From the NCBI RefSeq assembly GCF_964340395.1, contig NC_135563.1:2928922-2992921 (forward strand): a stretch of DNA of 64,000 nucleotides. The letters are read 5' to 3'. Shown in pieces: positions 25,501-36,667 of this stretch. A program made the position numbers and the translations under genes. The notes beneath the pieces were generated by a model. The model did no database searches. It was not told the DNA's origin and was given only the letters and a program-made list of their open reading frames with translations. Each line of letters opens with the position of its first letter. Within the stretch, counting starts at the first letter, position 1. The DNA comes from Glandiceps talaboti (Eukaryota; Hemichordata; Enteropneusta; Spengelidae).

Positions 25501-27345
25501 TAACAGTGGTTTCACACGTTTGTTTGTTTACTCATGTCCATTTTATATAACAGTGGTTTCACATGTTTGTTTGTTTACTCATGTCCATTTTATATAACAG
25601 TGGTTTCACACGTTTGTTTGTTTACTCATGTCCATTTTATATAACAGTGGTTTCACACGTTTGTTTTCCTCATGTCCGTTTAATATCACAACAGTGGTTT
25701 CACATGTTTGTTTACTTATGTCAGTTTTTTATAACAGTGGTTTCACATATTGTTTGTTTGTTTACTCATGTCTGTTTTATATCAACAGTGGTTTCACATG
25801 TTTGTTTACTCATGTCCATTTTATATAACAGTGGTTTCACATGTTGTTTGTTTGTTTGTTTACTCATGTCCATTTTATATCACAACAGTAGTTTCACATG
25901 TTGTTTGTTTACTCATGTCCATTTTATATAACAGTAGTTTCACACATTGTTTATTTACTCATGTCCTTTTAATATCACAACAGTAGTTTCACATGTTGTT
26001 TGTTTGTTTACTCATGTCTGTTGTATATCAACAGTGGTTTCACATGTTTGTTTGTATACTCATGTCCATTTTATATAACAGTAGTTCCACTCATTGTTTA
26101 TTTACTCATGTCCTTTAATATCACAACAGTAGTTTCACATGTTGTTTGTTTGTTTACTCATGTCTGTCTTTTATAACATCAGTGGTTTCATATATATTGT
26201 TTGTTTGCTTACTCACGTCTGTTTTATATCAACATGTTATTTGTTTGTTTACTCATGTCCATTTTATATAACAGTGGTTTCACATGTTGTTTGTTTGTTT
26301 ACTCATGTCCGTTTTATATCACAACAGTGGTTTCACATGTTTGTTTGTTTACTCATGTCTGTTTTATATAACAGTGGTTTCACACATTGTTTACTCATGT
26401 CCGTTTTATATCACAACAGTAGTTTCACATATTGTTTGTTTGTTTACTCGTGCCTGTTTTATATCAACAGTGGTTTGACATGTTTGTTTGTTTACTCATG
26501 TCCATTTTATATAACAGTGGTTTCACATGTTTGTTTGTTTGTTTACTCATGTCCGTTTTATATCACAACAGTAGTTTCACATGTTTGTTTACTCATGTCC
26601 GTTTTTTATAACAGTGGTTTCACATATTGTTTGTTTGTTTACTCATGTCTGTTTTATATCAACAATGGTTTCACATGTTGTTTGTTTGTTTAGTCATGTC
26701 CATTTTATATAACAGTGGTTTCACACATCGTTTATTTACTCATGTCCGTTTAATATCACAACAGTAGTTTCACATGTTGTTTGTTTACTCATGTCTGTTT
26801 TTTATAACAGTAGTTTCACACATTGTTTATTTACCCATGTCCTTTTAATATCACAACAGTAGTTTCACATGTTGTTTGTTTACTCATGTCTGTTTTTTAT
26901 AACATCAGTGGTTTCATATATTGTTTATTTACTCATGTCTGTTTTATATAACAGTAGTTTCATATATTGTTTGTTTGTTTACTCATGCCCATTTTATATA
27001 ACAGTGGTTTCACATGTTGTTTGTTTGTCTACTCATGTCCGTTTTATATCACAACAGTGGTTTCATATGTTTGTTTGTTTACTCATGTCTGTTTTATATA
27101 ACAGTGGTTTCACACGTTGTTTGTTTACTCATGTCCATTTTATATAACAGTGGTTTCACATGTTGTTTTTGTTTACTCATGTCTGTTTTATATAGCAGTG
27201 GTTTCACATGTTGTTTATTTGTTTACTCATGTCCGTTTTATATCACAACAGTGGTGTTTTACACGTTTGTTTGTTTGTTTGTTTGTTTACTCATGTCTGT
27301 TTTATAGTGCTCACAACTGTGTTGTTTTACACATGTTGTTTGTTT
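22591..27345. repeat. Large minisatellite, about 48-54-bp unit
   Basis: The longest array in the window. Units read gtttactcatgtccgtttta tatcacaacagtggtttcac then atgttgtttgttt. Length varies with the number of GTTT steps, with tcaacag against ataacag, and with cg/ca/tg after tgtc. A longer variant containing gtgttcacaactgtgttgt appears at intervals (about 23295, 23757, 24790, 25398, 27308). All + strand ORFs here (cysteine, phenylalanine and valine-rich repeats) are by-products of a unit with few stops. Confidence 0.95.
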
Positions 27346-27374
27346 AATATCACCCGATGCACACACATATTCAT

Positions 27375-27585
27375 TTAGTTGAGTTCTTCAGATCTCCCGG
27401 TTCATTTCCTTCCTTCTATCCCACTAGTGTTTGGTTTCACCAGTGCAGTATTTCATAGATCCCTTCAGGATGAGGTTTCCAAATCTCCTGGTTCATTTCC
27501 TTCCTTCTATCCCACTAGTGTTTGGTTTCACCATTGCAGTATTCCATAGATCCCTTCAGGATGAGGTCTTCAAATTTCCATACCC
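27375..27585. repeat. Tandem duplication of about 109 bp
   Basis: Two adjacent copies of a segment containing ggttcatttccttccttcta, agtgtttggtttcaccag/attgcag and agatcccttcaggatgaggt. They differ at a few positions. No known element was recognised. Confidence 0.75.
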
Positions 27586-28799
27586 ATCACAGAGAAGACC
27601 TTTCCCATTAGGATTTTAAGGATTCCAAATTTGTAGCTGGCACTGATGATGGCATCAAATATCCATCCCATTGTGGTGAGACATCCACACCAAAAGTAGA
27701 CATCAGGTGCATGATATTCTTGTTGTCTTTGAGATGTAATCTTGAAGGTGGAACACTTGAATGCTTGACCTTGCCTGTCATGACTGATCAAGTGTTTGAT
27801 TTGCTCTTCTCCCTCTGCTTATTTCATAAATTCTAAATCTATTTCTCCTGGGCCCGTCATCTTTGGGATGGAATTGAAAGTTTGTCGTACTGATGCATCA
27901 GTTCTGTATCCATAATCTGAAAGAAGGAATCAAACAAACAAAACAAAAGTCAGTGTTCTGCCAAGGTTTAAAGCTAGTGGAGTCAAACAAATTGACAATC
28001 ATGAATATGTCACACATGATGTGTCCCCTTTGTGCCAGGTTTGAAATAAATTTGATACTGCATTCTCAGAAATGACATTACAGATGCACAGATAGATGGA
28101 TGCATGGACAGGTGGATGAACACACATGGAGCCCATTGTAATAGACCTCAGGGGGCTAAATAAACAAAGTCCAGCAGAGAGATCATATCTGACTAGTTAG
28201 CATTTGTCAATGTTCTAGAGGGCAGGTGTCAGTGAGAAATTTCTTACAAAACTTTCATGAAGCAAACTTAAAGTAATAGGGTAGTGATCGCTCAGCTGAT
28301 TCCGATGTAATCCAATACAGCACAAAGTGTTTTGGGCGAGATTGACTTTTTATCAAATTGTCTGTCGGCATGGCCAGCACAGTCAGATAGGAGAAACAGA
28401 TATTCCAATGTTCCTGATCCTTTACCGAAATATACACAAGAATTGTGATTCCCAACAAACAAATCTTTTGAAATTCCCGCAAAGTTATGACTGAAAAGCC
28501 AACAAAACCCTTCCTCCACTGCAGAGATCTACTGCCACATTCCACTCCATTAGCATGGTAATATAGTTCCAGTGTCTCCATGGATTGTTCTGATAGCAGG
28601 ACGGCAGTCATGGCTCATTGGCATAGTTTATTCATATGGTTTGCATAACAATAATCACAGATGTTGACAGGAAAGCTAAAATTATTTTAAATAATTTCAA
28701 ACAATAATGATTAGTTTTGTCAGGAAAGTTGCCGAGAAAATATGGGCAGATAATTTTTCCTTAAAACAAAAGTTAATTTTGAGGCCTGCAATGGTGTTA
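27586..28799. other. Intergenic sequence with two unexplained - strand ORFs
   Basis: Two - strand ORFs, 27570-27791 (73 codons) and 28255-28611 (118 codons), have varied composition but no domain I recognise. A second - strand frame over 28292-28519 is also open, so a frameshifted relic is possible. At 27960-28160 a phrase ending gatggatgcatggacaggtg and cccattgtaatagacctcag resembles the 3' tails of dispersed repeats common in invertebrate genomes. Nothing here is supported as a working gene. Confidence 0.35.
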
Positions 28800-31692
28800 T
28801 AGCACAAAGCCAGTATGTAGTACTATAGTGCTATGAATACAAGGACAGTATGTAGTAATATGTAGTACTATGAATACAAAGACAGTACTATGTAGTAGTA
28901 TGTAGTACTATGAATACAAAGACAGTACTATGTAGTAGTATGTAGTACTATGAATACAAAGACAGTACTATGTAGTAGTATGTAGTACTATGAATACAAA
29001 GACAGTACTATGTAGTAGTATGTAGTAATATGAATACAAAGACAGTACTATGTAGTAGTATGTAGTAATATGAATACAAAGACAGTACTATGTAGTAGTA
29101 TGTAGTGCTGTGAATACAAAGACAGTACTATGTAGTAGTATGTAGTGCTGTGAATACAAAGACAGTACTATGTAGTAGTATGTAGTGCTGTGAATACAAA
29201 GACAGTACTATGTAGTAGTATGTAGTGCTGTGAATACAAAGTCAGTATGTAGTAGTATGTAGTACTATGAATACAAAGCCAGTATGTAGTAGTATGTAGT
29301 ACTATGAATACGAAGCCAGTATGTAGTAGTATGTAGTACTATGAATACAAAGCCAGTATGTAGTAGTATGTAGTACTATGAATACAAAGCCAGTATGTAG
29401 TAGTATGTAGTACTATGAATACAAAGCCAGTATGTAGTAGTATGTAGTGCTATGAATACAAAGCCAGTATGTAGTAGTATGTAGTACTATGAATACAAAG
29501 CCAGTATGTAGTAGTATGTAGTGCTATGAATATAAAGCCAGTATGTAGTAGTATGTAGTGCTGTGAATACAAAGCCAGTATTGTAGTAATATGTAGTACT
29601 ATGAATACAAAGCCAGTACTATGTAGTAGTATGTAGTGCTGTGAATACAAAGACAGTACTATGTAGTAGTATGTAGTGCTGTGAATACAAAGCCAGTATG
29701 TAGTAGTATGTAGTGCTATGAATATAAAGCCAGTATGTAGTAGTATGTAGTACTATGAATACAAAGCCAGTATGTAGTAGTATGTAGTACTATGAATACA
29801 AAGACAGTATTATGTAGTAGTATGTAGTGCTATGAATATAAAGCCAGTATGTAGTAGTATGTAGTACTATGAATACAAAGCCAGTATGTAGTAGTATGTA
29901 GTACTATGAATATAAAGCCAGTATGTAGTAGTATGTAGTGCTGTGAATACAAAGACAGTATGTAGTAGTATGTAGTACTATGAATACAAAGCCAGTATGT
30001 AGTAGTATGTAGTAATATGAATACAAAGCTAGTATGTAGTAGTGTATAGTGCTATGAATACAAAGCCAGTACTATGTAGTAGTATGTAGTACTATGAATA
30101 TAAAGCCAGTATGTAGTAGTATGTAGTGCTGTGAATACAAAGACAGTATGTAGTAGTATGTAGTACTATGAATACAAAGCCAGTATGTAGTAGTATGTAG
30201 TGCTATGAATACAAAGCCAGTATGTAGTAGTATGTAGTGCTATGAATATAAAGCCAGTATGTAGTAGTATGTAGTGATATGATTACAATGCCAGTATGTA
30301 GTAGTATGTAGTACTATGAATACAAAGCCAGTATGTAGTAGTATGCAGTGCTATGAATACAAAGCCAGTATGTAGTAGTATGCAGTGCTATGAATACAAA
30401 GCCAGTATGTAGTAGTATGTAGTGCTATGAATACAAAGCCAGTATGTAGTAGTATGTAGTGCTATGAATACAAAGCCAGTATGTAGTAGTATGTAGTACT
30501 ATGAATACAAAGCCAGTATGTAGTAGTATGTAGTACTATGAATACAAAGACAGTATTATGTAGTAGTATGTAGTGCTATGAATATAAAGCCAGTATGTAG
30601 TAGTATGTAGTACTATGAATACAAAGCCAGTATGTAGTAGTATGTAGTACTATGAATATAAAGCCAGTATGTAGTAGTATGTAGTGCTGTGAATACAAAG
30701 ACAGTATGTAGTAGTATGTAGTACTATGAATACAAAGCCAGTATGTAGTAGTATGTAGTAATATGAATACAAAGCTAGTATGTAGTAGTGTATAGTGCTA
30801 TGAATACAAAGCCAGTACTATGTAGTAGTATGTAGTACTATGAATATAAAGCCAGTATGTAGTAGTATGTAGTGCTGTGAATACAAAGACAGTATGTAGT
30901 AGTATGTAGTACTATGAATACAAAGCCAGTATGTAGTAGTATGTAGTGCTATGAATACAAAGCCAGTATGTAGTAGTATGTAGTGCTATGAATATAAAGC
31001 CAGTATGTAGTAGTATGTAGTGATATGATTACAATGCCAGTATGTAGTAGTATGTAGTACTATGAATACAAAGCCAGTATGTAGTAGTATGCAGTGCTAT
31101 GAATACAAAGCCAGTATGTAGTAGTATGCAGTGCTATGAATACAAAGCCAGTATGTAGTAGTATGTAGTGCTATGAATACAAAGCCAGTATGTAGTAGTA
31201 TGTAGTGCTATGAATACAAAGCCAGTATGTAGTAGTATGTAGTGCTATGAATACAAAGCCAGTATGTAGTAGTATGCAGTGCTATGAATACAAAGCCAGT
31301 ATGTAGTAGTATGTAGTAATATGAATACAAAGCTAGTATGTAGTAGTATGTAGTGCTGTGAATACAAAGACAGTATTGTAGTAGTATGTAGTGCTGTGAA
31401 TACAAAGACAGTACTATGTAGTAGTATGTAGTGCTGTGAATACAAAGACAGTACTATGTTGTAGTATCGTAGTGCTGTGAATACAAAGCCAGTATGTAGT
31501 AGTATGTAGTGCTATGAATACAAAGACAGTACTATGTAGTAGTATGTAGTGCTGTGAATACAAAGACAGTACTATGTAGTAGTATGTAGTGCTGTGAATA
31601 CAAAGACAGTACTATGTAGTAGTATGTAGTGCTGTGAATACAAAGACAGTACTATGTAGTAGTATGTAGTGCTGTGAATACAAAGCCAGTAT
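28800..31692. repeat. Minisatellite, 37-40-bp unit, left segment
   Basis: Tandem units of gtatgtagtagtatgtagta ctatgaatacaaagcca (37 bp), with a 40-bp variant carrying gacagtacta. A rare variant, gtagtgatatgattacaatg, occurs at 30271 and again at 31017. The 746-bp offset (about 20 units) and the matching neighbours show a large internal duplication. The array resumes at 36723 after the retrotransposon and again at 39146. Confidence 0.95.
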
Positions 31693-31965
31693 TTAATGAA
31701 ATAAGTGACACTGACACAGGGTTGGGATAAACGAGGTGAGTGTAACCTCACACAGGCGTCGTAACAACCTGTCTCCAGATGCCAATCGCACGATCGAGAA
31801 GCATCTGGAGGAGGATGCGTGGTACCTGAATGAGGCCGTCACGTACAGAAGCCCACATGGCGTCGTGGCGGCCTATCCGCCGAGGGTCAAGGTCTTTATG
31901 ACCCTGACATGATAGGGCAGCGTGGTACCACTGTGGAACCCACATGCACTGTAGTGACAACCCCC
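31693..31965 (-). repeat. Split direct repeat B, terminal copy (B2)
   Basis: 273 bp from ttaatgaaataagtgacact to gtagtgacaaccccc. It reads identically to 32094-32366 and forms the 3' end of the element. It abuts minisatellite sequence (gccagtat) directly at its outer edge. The - strand ORF at 31748-32035 runs through this repeat and is not expected to be a gene. Confidence 0.9.
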
Positions 31966-32038
31966 TTTCTTTATTATAATCAAGCCATAGTAAAATTGAC
32001 AGAATGAACTCAAAGGAGAGGGTGGGTGGGAGCAAAGT
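31966..32038 (-). other. Spacer between A2 and B2
   Basis: 73 bp of sequence unique to this position, including a G-rich stretch gagagggtgggtgggagc. In this class a short spacer or ORF segment between A2 and B2 is expected, which accounts for the repeats being split. Confidence 0.7.
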
Positions 32039-32093
32039 GCAGAAAGGTCACTGCTTCATTAACCCTGATTATGTATAAATACATAATCAGTCA
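32039..32093 (-). repeat. Split direct repeat A, internal copy (A2)
   Basis: 55 bp starting gcagaaaggtcactgcttca and ending cataatcagtca; it reads identically to 36668-36722. It contains a 10-bp-arm palindrome gattatgtat/atacataatc separated by two bases. Such a hairpin at the junction is a plausible recombinase or template-jump site. Confidence 0.9.
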
Positions 32094-32366
32094 TTAATGA
32101 AATAAGTGACACTGACACAGGGTTGGGATAAACGAGGTGAGTGTAACCTCACACAGGCGTCGTAACAACCTGTCTCCAGATGCCAATCGCACGATCGAGA
32201 AGCATCTGGAGGAGGATGCGTGGTACCTGAATGAGGCCGTCACGTACAGAAGCCCACATGGCGTCGTGGCGGCCTATCCGCCGAGGGTCAAGGTCTTTAT
32301 GACCCTGACATGATAGGGCAGCGTGGTACCACTGTGGAACCCACATGCACTGTAGTGACAACCCCC
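32094..32366 (-). repeat. Split direct repeat B, internal copy (B1)
   Basis: The internal 273-bp copy of the B repeat, directly adjacent to A2. The junction agtca/ttaatga restores the joined ends expected of the circular replication intermediate, where element end meets element start. Confidence 0.9.
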
Positions 32367-33188
32367 AAATTAAAGTAACACATGACATAAAGCAAATACA
32401 GACTATGAATGCAGATCACGAGTGTGAAGTCTCGAACGTCAAGCTGGATACAACATAATCTACACTACAAGTTTGAGGTCAATGTCATACAGCGGTATGT
32501 GCAAAAAAGCAATCGGTCAATCAAAATATCTAGTTTCCAAACGTAACGGTCACAAATATGGCAACACACTATACTACGAAGTCACTATAGCGTAACTGGC
32601 AAAAGAAAATGACTACAAGTTCAAACTACAAGTTCAAATTCACTATCGTAAACAATCACAGAAACTGTTACCGGGCACGAGTTCAATTGAGAATGTTCAT
32701 GCAATAAACCTGAATAGGTGTCAAATGTGTCAGAATGTCCACGCGTTGTTACGTTTCACACAAGAATGCACATAGTGATAAATTCAGAAATTGAATCCGT
32801 AAACCTGGACTAGACATGAAACAGATGTAGGACTGCAAATGAATACAAATGGAGGCAATATCTTGTCCCTACATCGTGCAGTAAGCATTGAGGTGGTATA
32901 TGTGAAATATTAAGTGAATGAGAGTAAATTGCACTGACCGGGTCATGCGCCTAAGAGCAAGCAAATATGTGTTCTAAGGTAAAATGTACTGGGTTAAAAG
33001 TCTGATGGATGTATCCCAAAGTCTTAATTCAAGTCGGAACGTGGGTAATATATAATCTATGCATACAAAGCTGTCCTAACGTAAAGTCACGCGGACAATG
33101 AGCGAGTCGAGTGTTCAGATTCAAATGTCCTCCGCGTTAAAGTCCGCGGCAAGTGTGACTTCGCGAAGTTCCTCTTGGCAATCCACGA
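32367..33188 (-). other. Non-coding 3' region of the retrotransposon
   Basis: About 820 bp between the recombinase remnant and the internal B repeat. No reading frame of note is present. It is probably 3' untranslated sequence of the element, perhaps with regulatory or priming sequences. Confidence 0.5.
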
Positions 33189-33495
33189 TTATCGGGCTCC
33201 ACTGAGAATGCACGGGACTGTTTTTATAAGCGATTTAGGCGTCGAAATGTAGGCTTGATAGGCGTCGCTTTCCCATCTCCCGAGTGCTTTGATAAGCCAA
33301 TCACTGAAAGAGACCTCTTTGTGCCAAACTCGTAGCGAACAGGATCACGGTAGGTGCGGTCAGCGGTAGCATTGTACGACCGTGAGCACTACAGAATTGG
33401 TGAAAGATTGACTGACCTGTTTGGTATGTTCGACGCGTTGATTTGGAAATGCTATTGTGAATATATTCAACGGCTTGGGTTACGAGCTGCTGCAT
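33189..33495 (-). pseudogene. Tyrosine recombinase, internally deleted
   Basis: The frame opens at 33495, 12 bp after the RT stop. It gives 64 residues typical of the N-terminal core-binding domain, with SKSTRRTYQTGQSIFHQFC and a C-terminal FATSLAQRG. It then hits TGA at 33301-33303. In the next frame, at about 33305-33189, comes the tail of the same protein: DWLIKALGRWESDAYQAYIS. This corresponds to the post-HxxR segment with the nucleophilic tyrosine. The arginine and HxxR boxes in between (probably around 200 residues) are missing, and the junction is out of frame. An active YR is about 300 residues or more, so this copy cannot make one. It would depend on a recombinase supplied in trans. 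Confidence 0.8.
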
Positions 33496-33506
33496 GCGAC
33501 AGTCAG

Positions 33507-35282
33507 TCAGTGACCCTTGTCTGAGATAAAGTTCACAGGATTCAGGTGGTTTGGAATTGTCGTCCGAACTGGTTCTGCCCCGGATGCCAATGTTTTGAAA
33601 CGGTGTACCTGTAGGCGAGATAGAGAGTCAGCAATGGAATTATCAGTTCCAGGAATGTGAGCAACAGTAAGATGGAAGTTGCCTTGTGCGGCTATGAAGA
33701 AAATTCTACGAACGAGTGACATGATGTAAGGGCAGCGAGATGAGCCTTTCTTCCAGATCTTGACAACTGAATCGTTATCACAGTGAAACAGAATACGGCG
33801 CCCATGCCAAAGGTGCCCCCAAATTGAACATGAAATGAATATAGGGAACATCTCTTTCCATTCAATTGAGAACTGAAGTTGGTTAGGCCAAGGTAACATG
33901 AACCATTGACCTTTGTAATACCCCCCACAACCTAACGTGCCGGATGCATCGGTGAATAGCTCAAACTCAGGAGATGGTATCCAGTTGGCATTAAGGAATG
34001 AGGCGGATCCGTTCCATGATGGTAGAAAGTCAATCCACCATTGTACGTCTAGGCGAAATTCCGTGTTGAGATGAATTGAGTCCTGTAATCCAGGGGCGGT
34101 GGTACTGGTGTCAATCATTCGGCGGAGGAAGATTCTCCCTGCTGGAATGCATTTGCATGCGAAGCTAAGTGTACCGATTAGAGATAACAGTTCTCGCTTT
34201 GTGCAAACATGACGCTTGAACCAGGTGGGAAGTGATTGCATGAGCTCGTTATACTTGTCGAGAGGGAGTCTCAGTGTCATGGTGGTTGTGTCCAACTCAA
34301 TGCCCAGGAATGTGAGGACAGGTGTAGGGCCTTCAATCTTTTCAATGGCAAGAGGGACGCCCAGGTCATTACATGTTGTAATCATAGAGTTCAACAGGTG
34401 GTGGCAGTTGTTGGTATTGGGCGCCCCCGCAGCTAGGTAGTCATCCAGGTAATGTAACAGGTCTGATGATTTTGCCCTGTTGCATATTATCCACTGGATG
34501 GCGTCTGCAATTTGGTTGAACAGGAACGGTGCGGATCGCAGGCCAAATGGAAGTACCCTATCGAAGAAGTAAAACCCCTTCCATTGGAAACCAAGCAAGT
34601 GCCAGTCTTCTTTTTGAACGGGACAGAGGCGGAAGGCATGTTTAATGTCGATTTTGGCAAGTAGGGTTCCTCTGCCATGTTTTTTAATCATGGCAACGGC
34701 GTCATCAATGTGAACGTATGATAAGGAGTATTGTTCTTTGTCTATGTAATGGTTGACACTGTCTGAAGTTGGTTGTGATAAGTCCATGATAATGCGATGA
34801 CCTCCTGTTTTTTTGGGACGCAGACCAAGTGAGTTGAGTACGAAGTTCTTTAACGGTGGTGATACGAAGGGGCCAATTGTGTGGCCTAATGCAATTTCCT
34901 TATTGATGGCTTTGGTGATAGTGTCTGGATTTGAAAAAGCAGATTTGGCATTGCGAGTGTATCTGGGATGTTGTGGGCCAGTAAAACCAAGACTAGCACC
35001 ATGTGAGATGAGATGCAGTATTGACGCAACGAATGTCTTGTCCGGGTGTTCGTGCAGAGCTGCGGAGAAAGCCTGGAGTTTGAGTGGGGTGGTTGGATAC
35101 AAAGTTCTTAATGACGCTGCAGTGGAAATACTACCCACGAAAGGGCTGCGGGGTATGATTTTGTTGCCCTTCATTACGGTTATGGTGTTGGTGAGCGCCA
35201 TGGTCGTTAGCGTTGCATGAGGTACAATGGTGCAAACGACCATTTTGACACGGATCAGCACATTGACCACGGTTAAAGGCAC
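33507..35282 (-). CDS. Reverse transcriptase / RNase H of YR retrotransposon
   Basis: 591 codons if started at the first ATG; the true start is uncertain because the first ~50 residues overlap the gag frame by about 150 bp. RT motifs run from about residue 150 to 340: GGHRIIMDLSQP, the first catalytic aspartate in LLAKIDIKHAF (about 212), the LPFGLRSAPFLFNQ block, and the YLDD box (278-281). RNase H follows at about 440-555: LFTDASGTLGCGG (D445), EWKE, the HCDNDS aspartate (502) and GTDNSIADSLSRL. This RT/RH without an integrase or aspartic protease is the DIRS-order arrangement. All catalytic residues I can identify are intact. The product would copy the element's RNA to DNA. Confidence 0.93.
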   Translation of the reverse strand: MPLTVVNVLIRVKMVVCTIVPHATLTTMALTNTITVMKGNKIIPRSPFVGSISTAASLRTLYPTTPLKLQAFSAALHEHPDKTFVASILHLISHGASLGFTGPQHPRYTRNAKSAFSNPDTITKAINKEIALGHTIGPFVSPPLKNFVLNSLGLRPKKTGGHRIIMDLSQPTSDSVNHYIDKEQYSLSYVHIDDAVAMIKKHGRGTLLAKIDIKHAFRLCPVQKEDWHLLGFQWKGFYFFDRVLPFGLRSAPFLFNQIADAIQWIICNRAKSSDLLHYLDDYLAAGAPNTNNCHHLLNSMITTCNDLGVPLAIEKIEGPTPVLTFLGIELDTTTMTLRLPLDKYNELMQSLPTWFKRHVCTKRELLSLIGTLSFACKCIPAGRIFLRRMIDTSTTAPGLQDSIHLNTEFRLDVQWWIDFLPSWNGSASFLNANWIPSPEFELFTDASGTLGCGGYYKGQWFMLPWPNQLQFSIEWKEMFPIFISCSIWGHLWHGRRILFHCDNDSVVKIWKKGSSRCPYIMSLVRRIFFIAAQGNFHLTVAHIPGTDNSIADSLSRLQVHRFKTLASGAEPVRTTIPNHLNPVNFISDKGH

Positions 35283-36438
35283 GGCATACTTGTGACGATC
35301 TGGGTTGGCTGGAGTCCTGGTTGTGTTGTTTGTTTACCCATACATATGGATTGCTGTGCTGTTTGCATTCAGATTTCCTGTGACCTTTTTGGCCGCAAGT
35401 AAAGCACTTTGGGGTGATGAGATGAGGGTGCTGCTGGAAATGGGTGAAATCAAGTGTTGGATCAGGCAAGCTCCAGTCAGTCTGGTTTGGGTACCGTGCT
35501 GCATTCAGTCTGAACATTTTGTCATACCCCAACCAGGCTTCTAGTTGGTAAACCTCGGCTTTAGATGCAATGAACCGATGGTAGTTTACAAGTGGAATGG
35601 CTTCCTGGGGAAAGAAGAAAGAGCGGTATGCCTGGAATGTGGCGAAACATTGTGACCATAATTCGAAGGAGTCTATGTTTTTCTTCCTTGTGTGCGTTGT
35701 GAAAGTGGCTATGCCCGGTTGACTCGGGTCAAATGAGATGTGAGTTTTGGTACCTTGGGTAGCAGTGGGTTTGAGTGTGTCAGGATGTAAATCACTGAGT
35801 TCGATGAACTTACCCCGGTTAGCAAGCATTGGGAGGAGAGATTGGTCGACATAAGGTAGGTGAAGGCTCGCCGGGGGAACTACAGGAGCTGTAACGACGT
35901 TGTGGTGCATCGTAGAGGTGATGTTGGTGACCGGAGCTGGATAGCCTATGGGCGCCGCCATGTTGGATGCGTTGCTCGATGATGCGCCACCAACGGTGTG
36001 GTTCTTGTTTATGTTTTCATCCGGGTTACTTAAGATGGCGACGTCCTGTTGGTAGCCACGCGATTGTGATTGATTTTCCATCTGTTGGCCAAGCAGAATA
36101 TCAACAGCTGCAGCTTGGGTATCGGGTGTGGCAGAAAGTGGAGACAAAAGTAGAGTATTTGATTCGGTTATAACTTCTGGAGCGTGTTTGGACTGGGATG
36201 TTTTCTGCAGGTCGATGGCGTTTGATCGTAAGTTGGCGATAGCAGTTGCTACTTCGGCCTGGACGATTTCTGCAAGGTTCTCTGGAAGATGGTTTGATTG
36301 AATTGCGTTCCGTGACTGTCTGGTTCTAGGATGGCCGTGGTGTTGCAATACCCCGGGTGTGAGGTCTGACTGTTGTTGGAAACGAGTTGGTTTTCTGACT
36401 GGCCTGTTGGACTTCCTTGTAGATTTAGTCTTGCCCAT
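35131..36438 (-). CDS. Gag-like nucleocapsid protein of YR retrotransposon
   Basis: 435 codons from ATG at 36438, about 230 bp inside the 5' end of the element. The N-terminus is basic (MGKTKSTRKSNRP), the middle is low-complexity and proline/serine-rich, and a compact region with FELWSQCFATFQAYRSFFF lies at about 258-276. A perfect CCHC zinc knuckle, CFTCGQKGHRKSEC, starts at residue 345. A second Cys/His cluster (CRAFNRGQC ... CQNGRLHHC ... C) occupies about 385-412, as seen in gags of DIRS-order elements. The 3' end overlaps the RT frame, implying reinitiation, frameshifting or a separate RT start. It is expected to package the element RNA. Confidence 0.9.
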   Translation of the reverse strand: MGKTKSTRKSNRPVRKPTRFQQQSDLTPGVLQHHGHPRTRQSRNAIQSNHLPENLAEIVQAEVATAIANLRSNAIDLQKTSQSKHAPEVITESNTLLLSPLSATPDTQAAAVDILLGQQMENQSQSRGYQQDVAILSNPDENINKNHTVGGASSSNASNMAAPIGYPAPVTNITSTMHHNVVTAPVVPPASLHLPYVDQSLLPMLANRGKFIELSDLHPDTLKPTATQGTKTHISFDPSQPGIATFTTHTRKKNIDSFELWSQCFATFQAYRSFFFPQEAIPLVNYHRFIASKAEVYQLEAWLGYDKMFRLNAARYPNQTDWSLPDPTLDFTHFQQHPHLITPKCFTCGQKGHRKSECKQHSNPYVWVNKQHNQDSSQPRSSQVCRAFNRGQCADPCQNGRLHHCTSCNANDHGAHQHHNRNEGQQNHTPQPFRG

Positions 36439-36667
36439 AGTGTCGGTATTCAGGCCTGGGGTTGGAGGAATATCGTGAGAGGTTCGGCGGTTGATAGCGG
36501 ATTTATGGCTCGGACGGTCAGCAAAGTGATGTGCTCGTGCTAGCCGCCAGAACAGAATGAATGAGGTAGCAGCATATTAAGTGATAGACAACAGAAGGTC
36601 ATAGGTCTGGGAATGCTAGTGTTGTGCAATCCTCTTGAGAAATGCTGACCGGGATGGTGGAGGAAGA

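Noticed and set aside
22422-27347. Many + strand ORFs rich in Cys, Phe, Val and Tyr
   Set aside because: All derive from the ~50-bp minisatellite; the same peptide appears in several frames and breaks with unit length changes.
28255-28611. 118-codon - strand ORF
   Set aside because: Mixed composition but no recognisable domain, no splice or polyadenylation support, and another frame equally open over most of it.
31748-32388. Two nearly identical - strand ORFs ending in the same 79 residues
   Set aside because: They lie in the two copies of the 273-bp split direct repeat and have no domain; the duplication comes from the repeat.
34216-36173. + strand ORFs opposite the retrotransposon genes
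   Set aside because: Antisense shadows of the gag and RT frames, which have clear motifs on the - strand.
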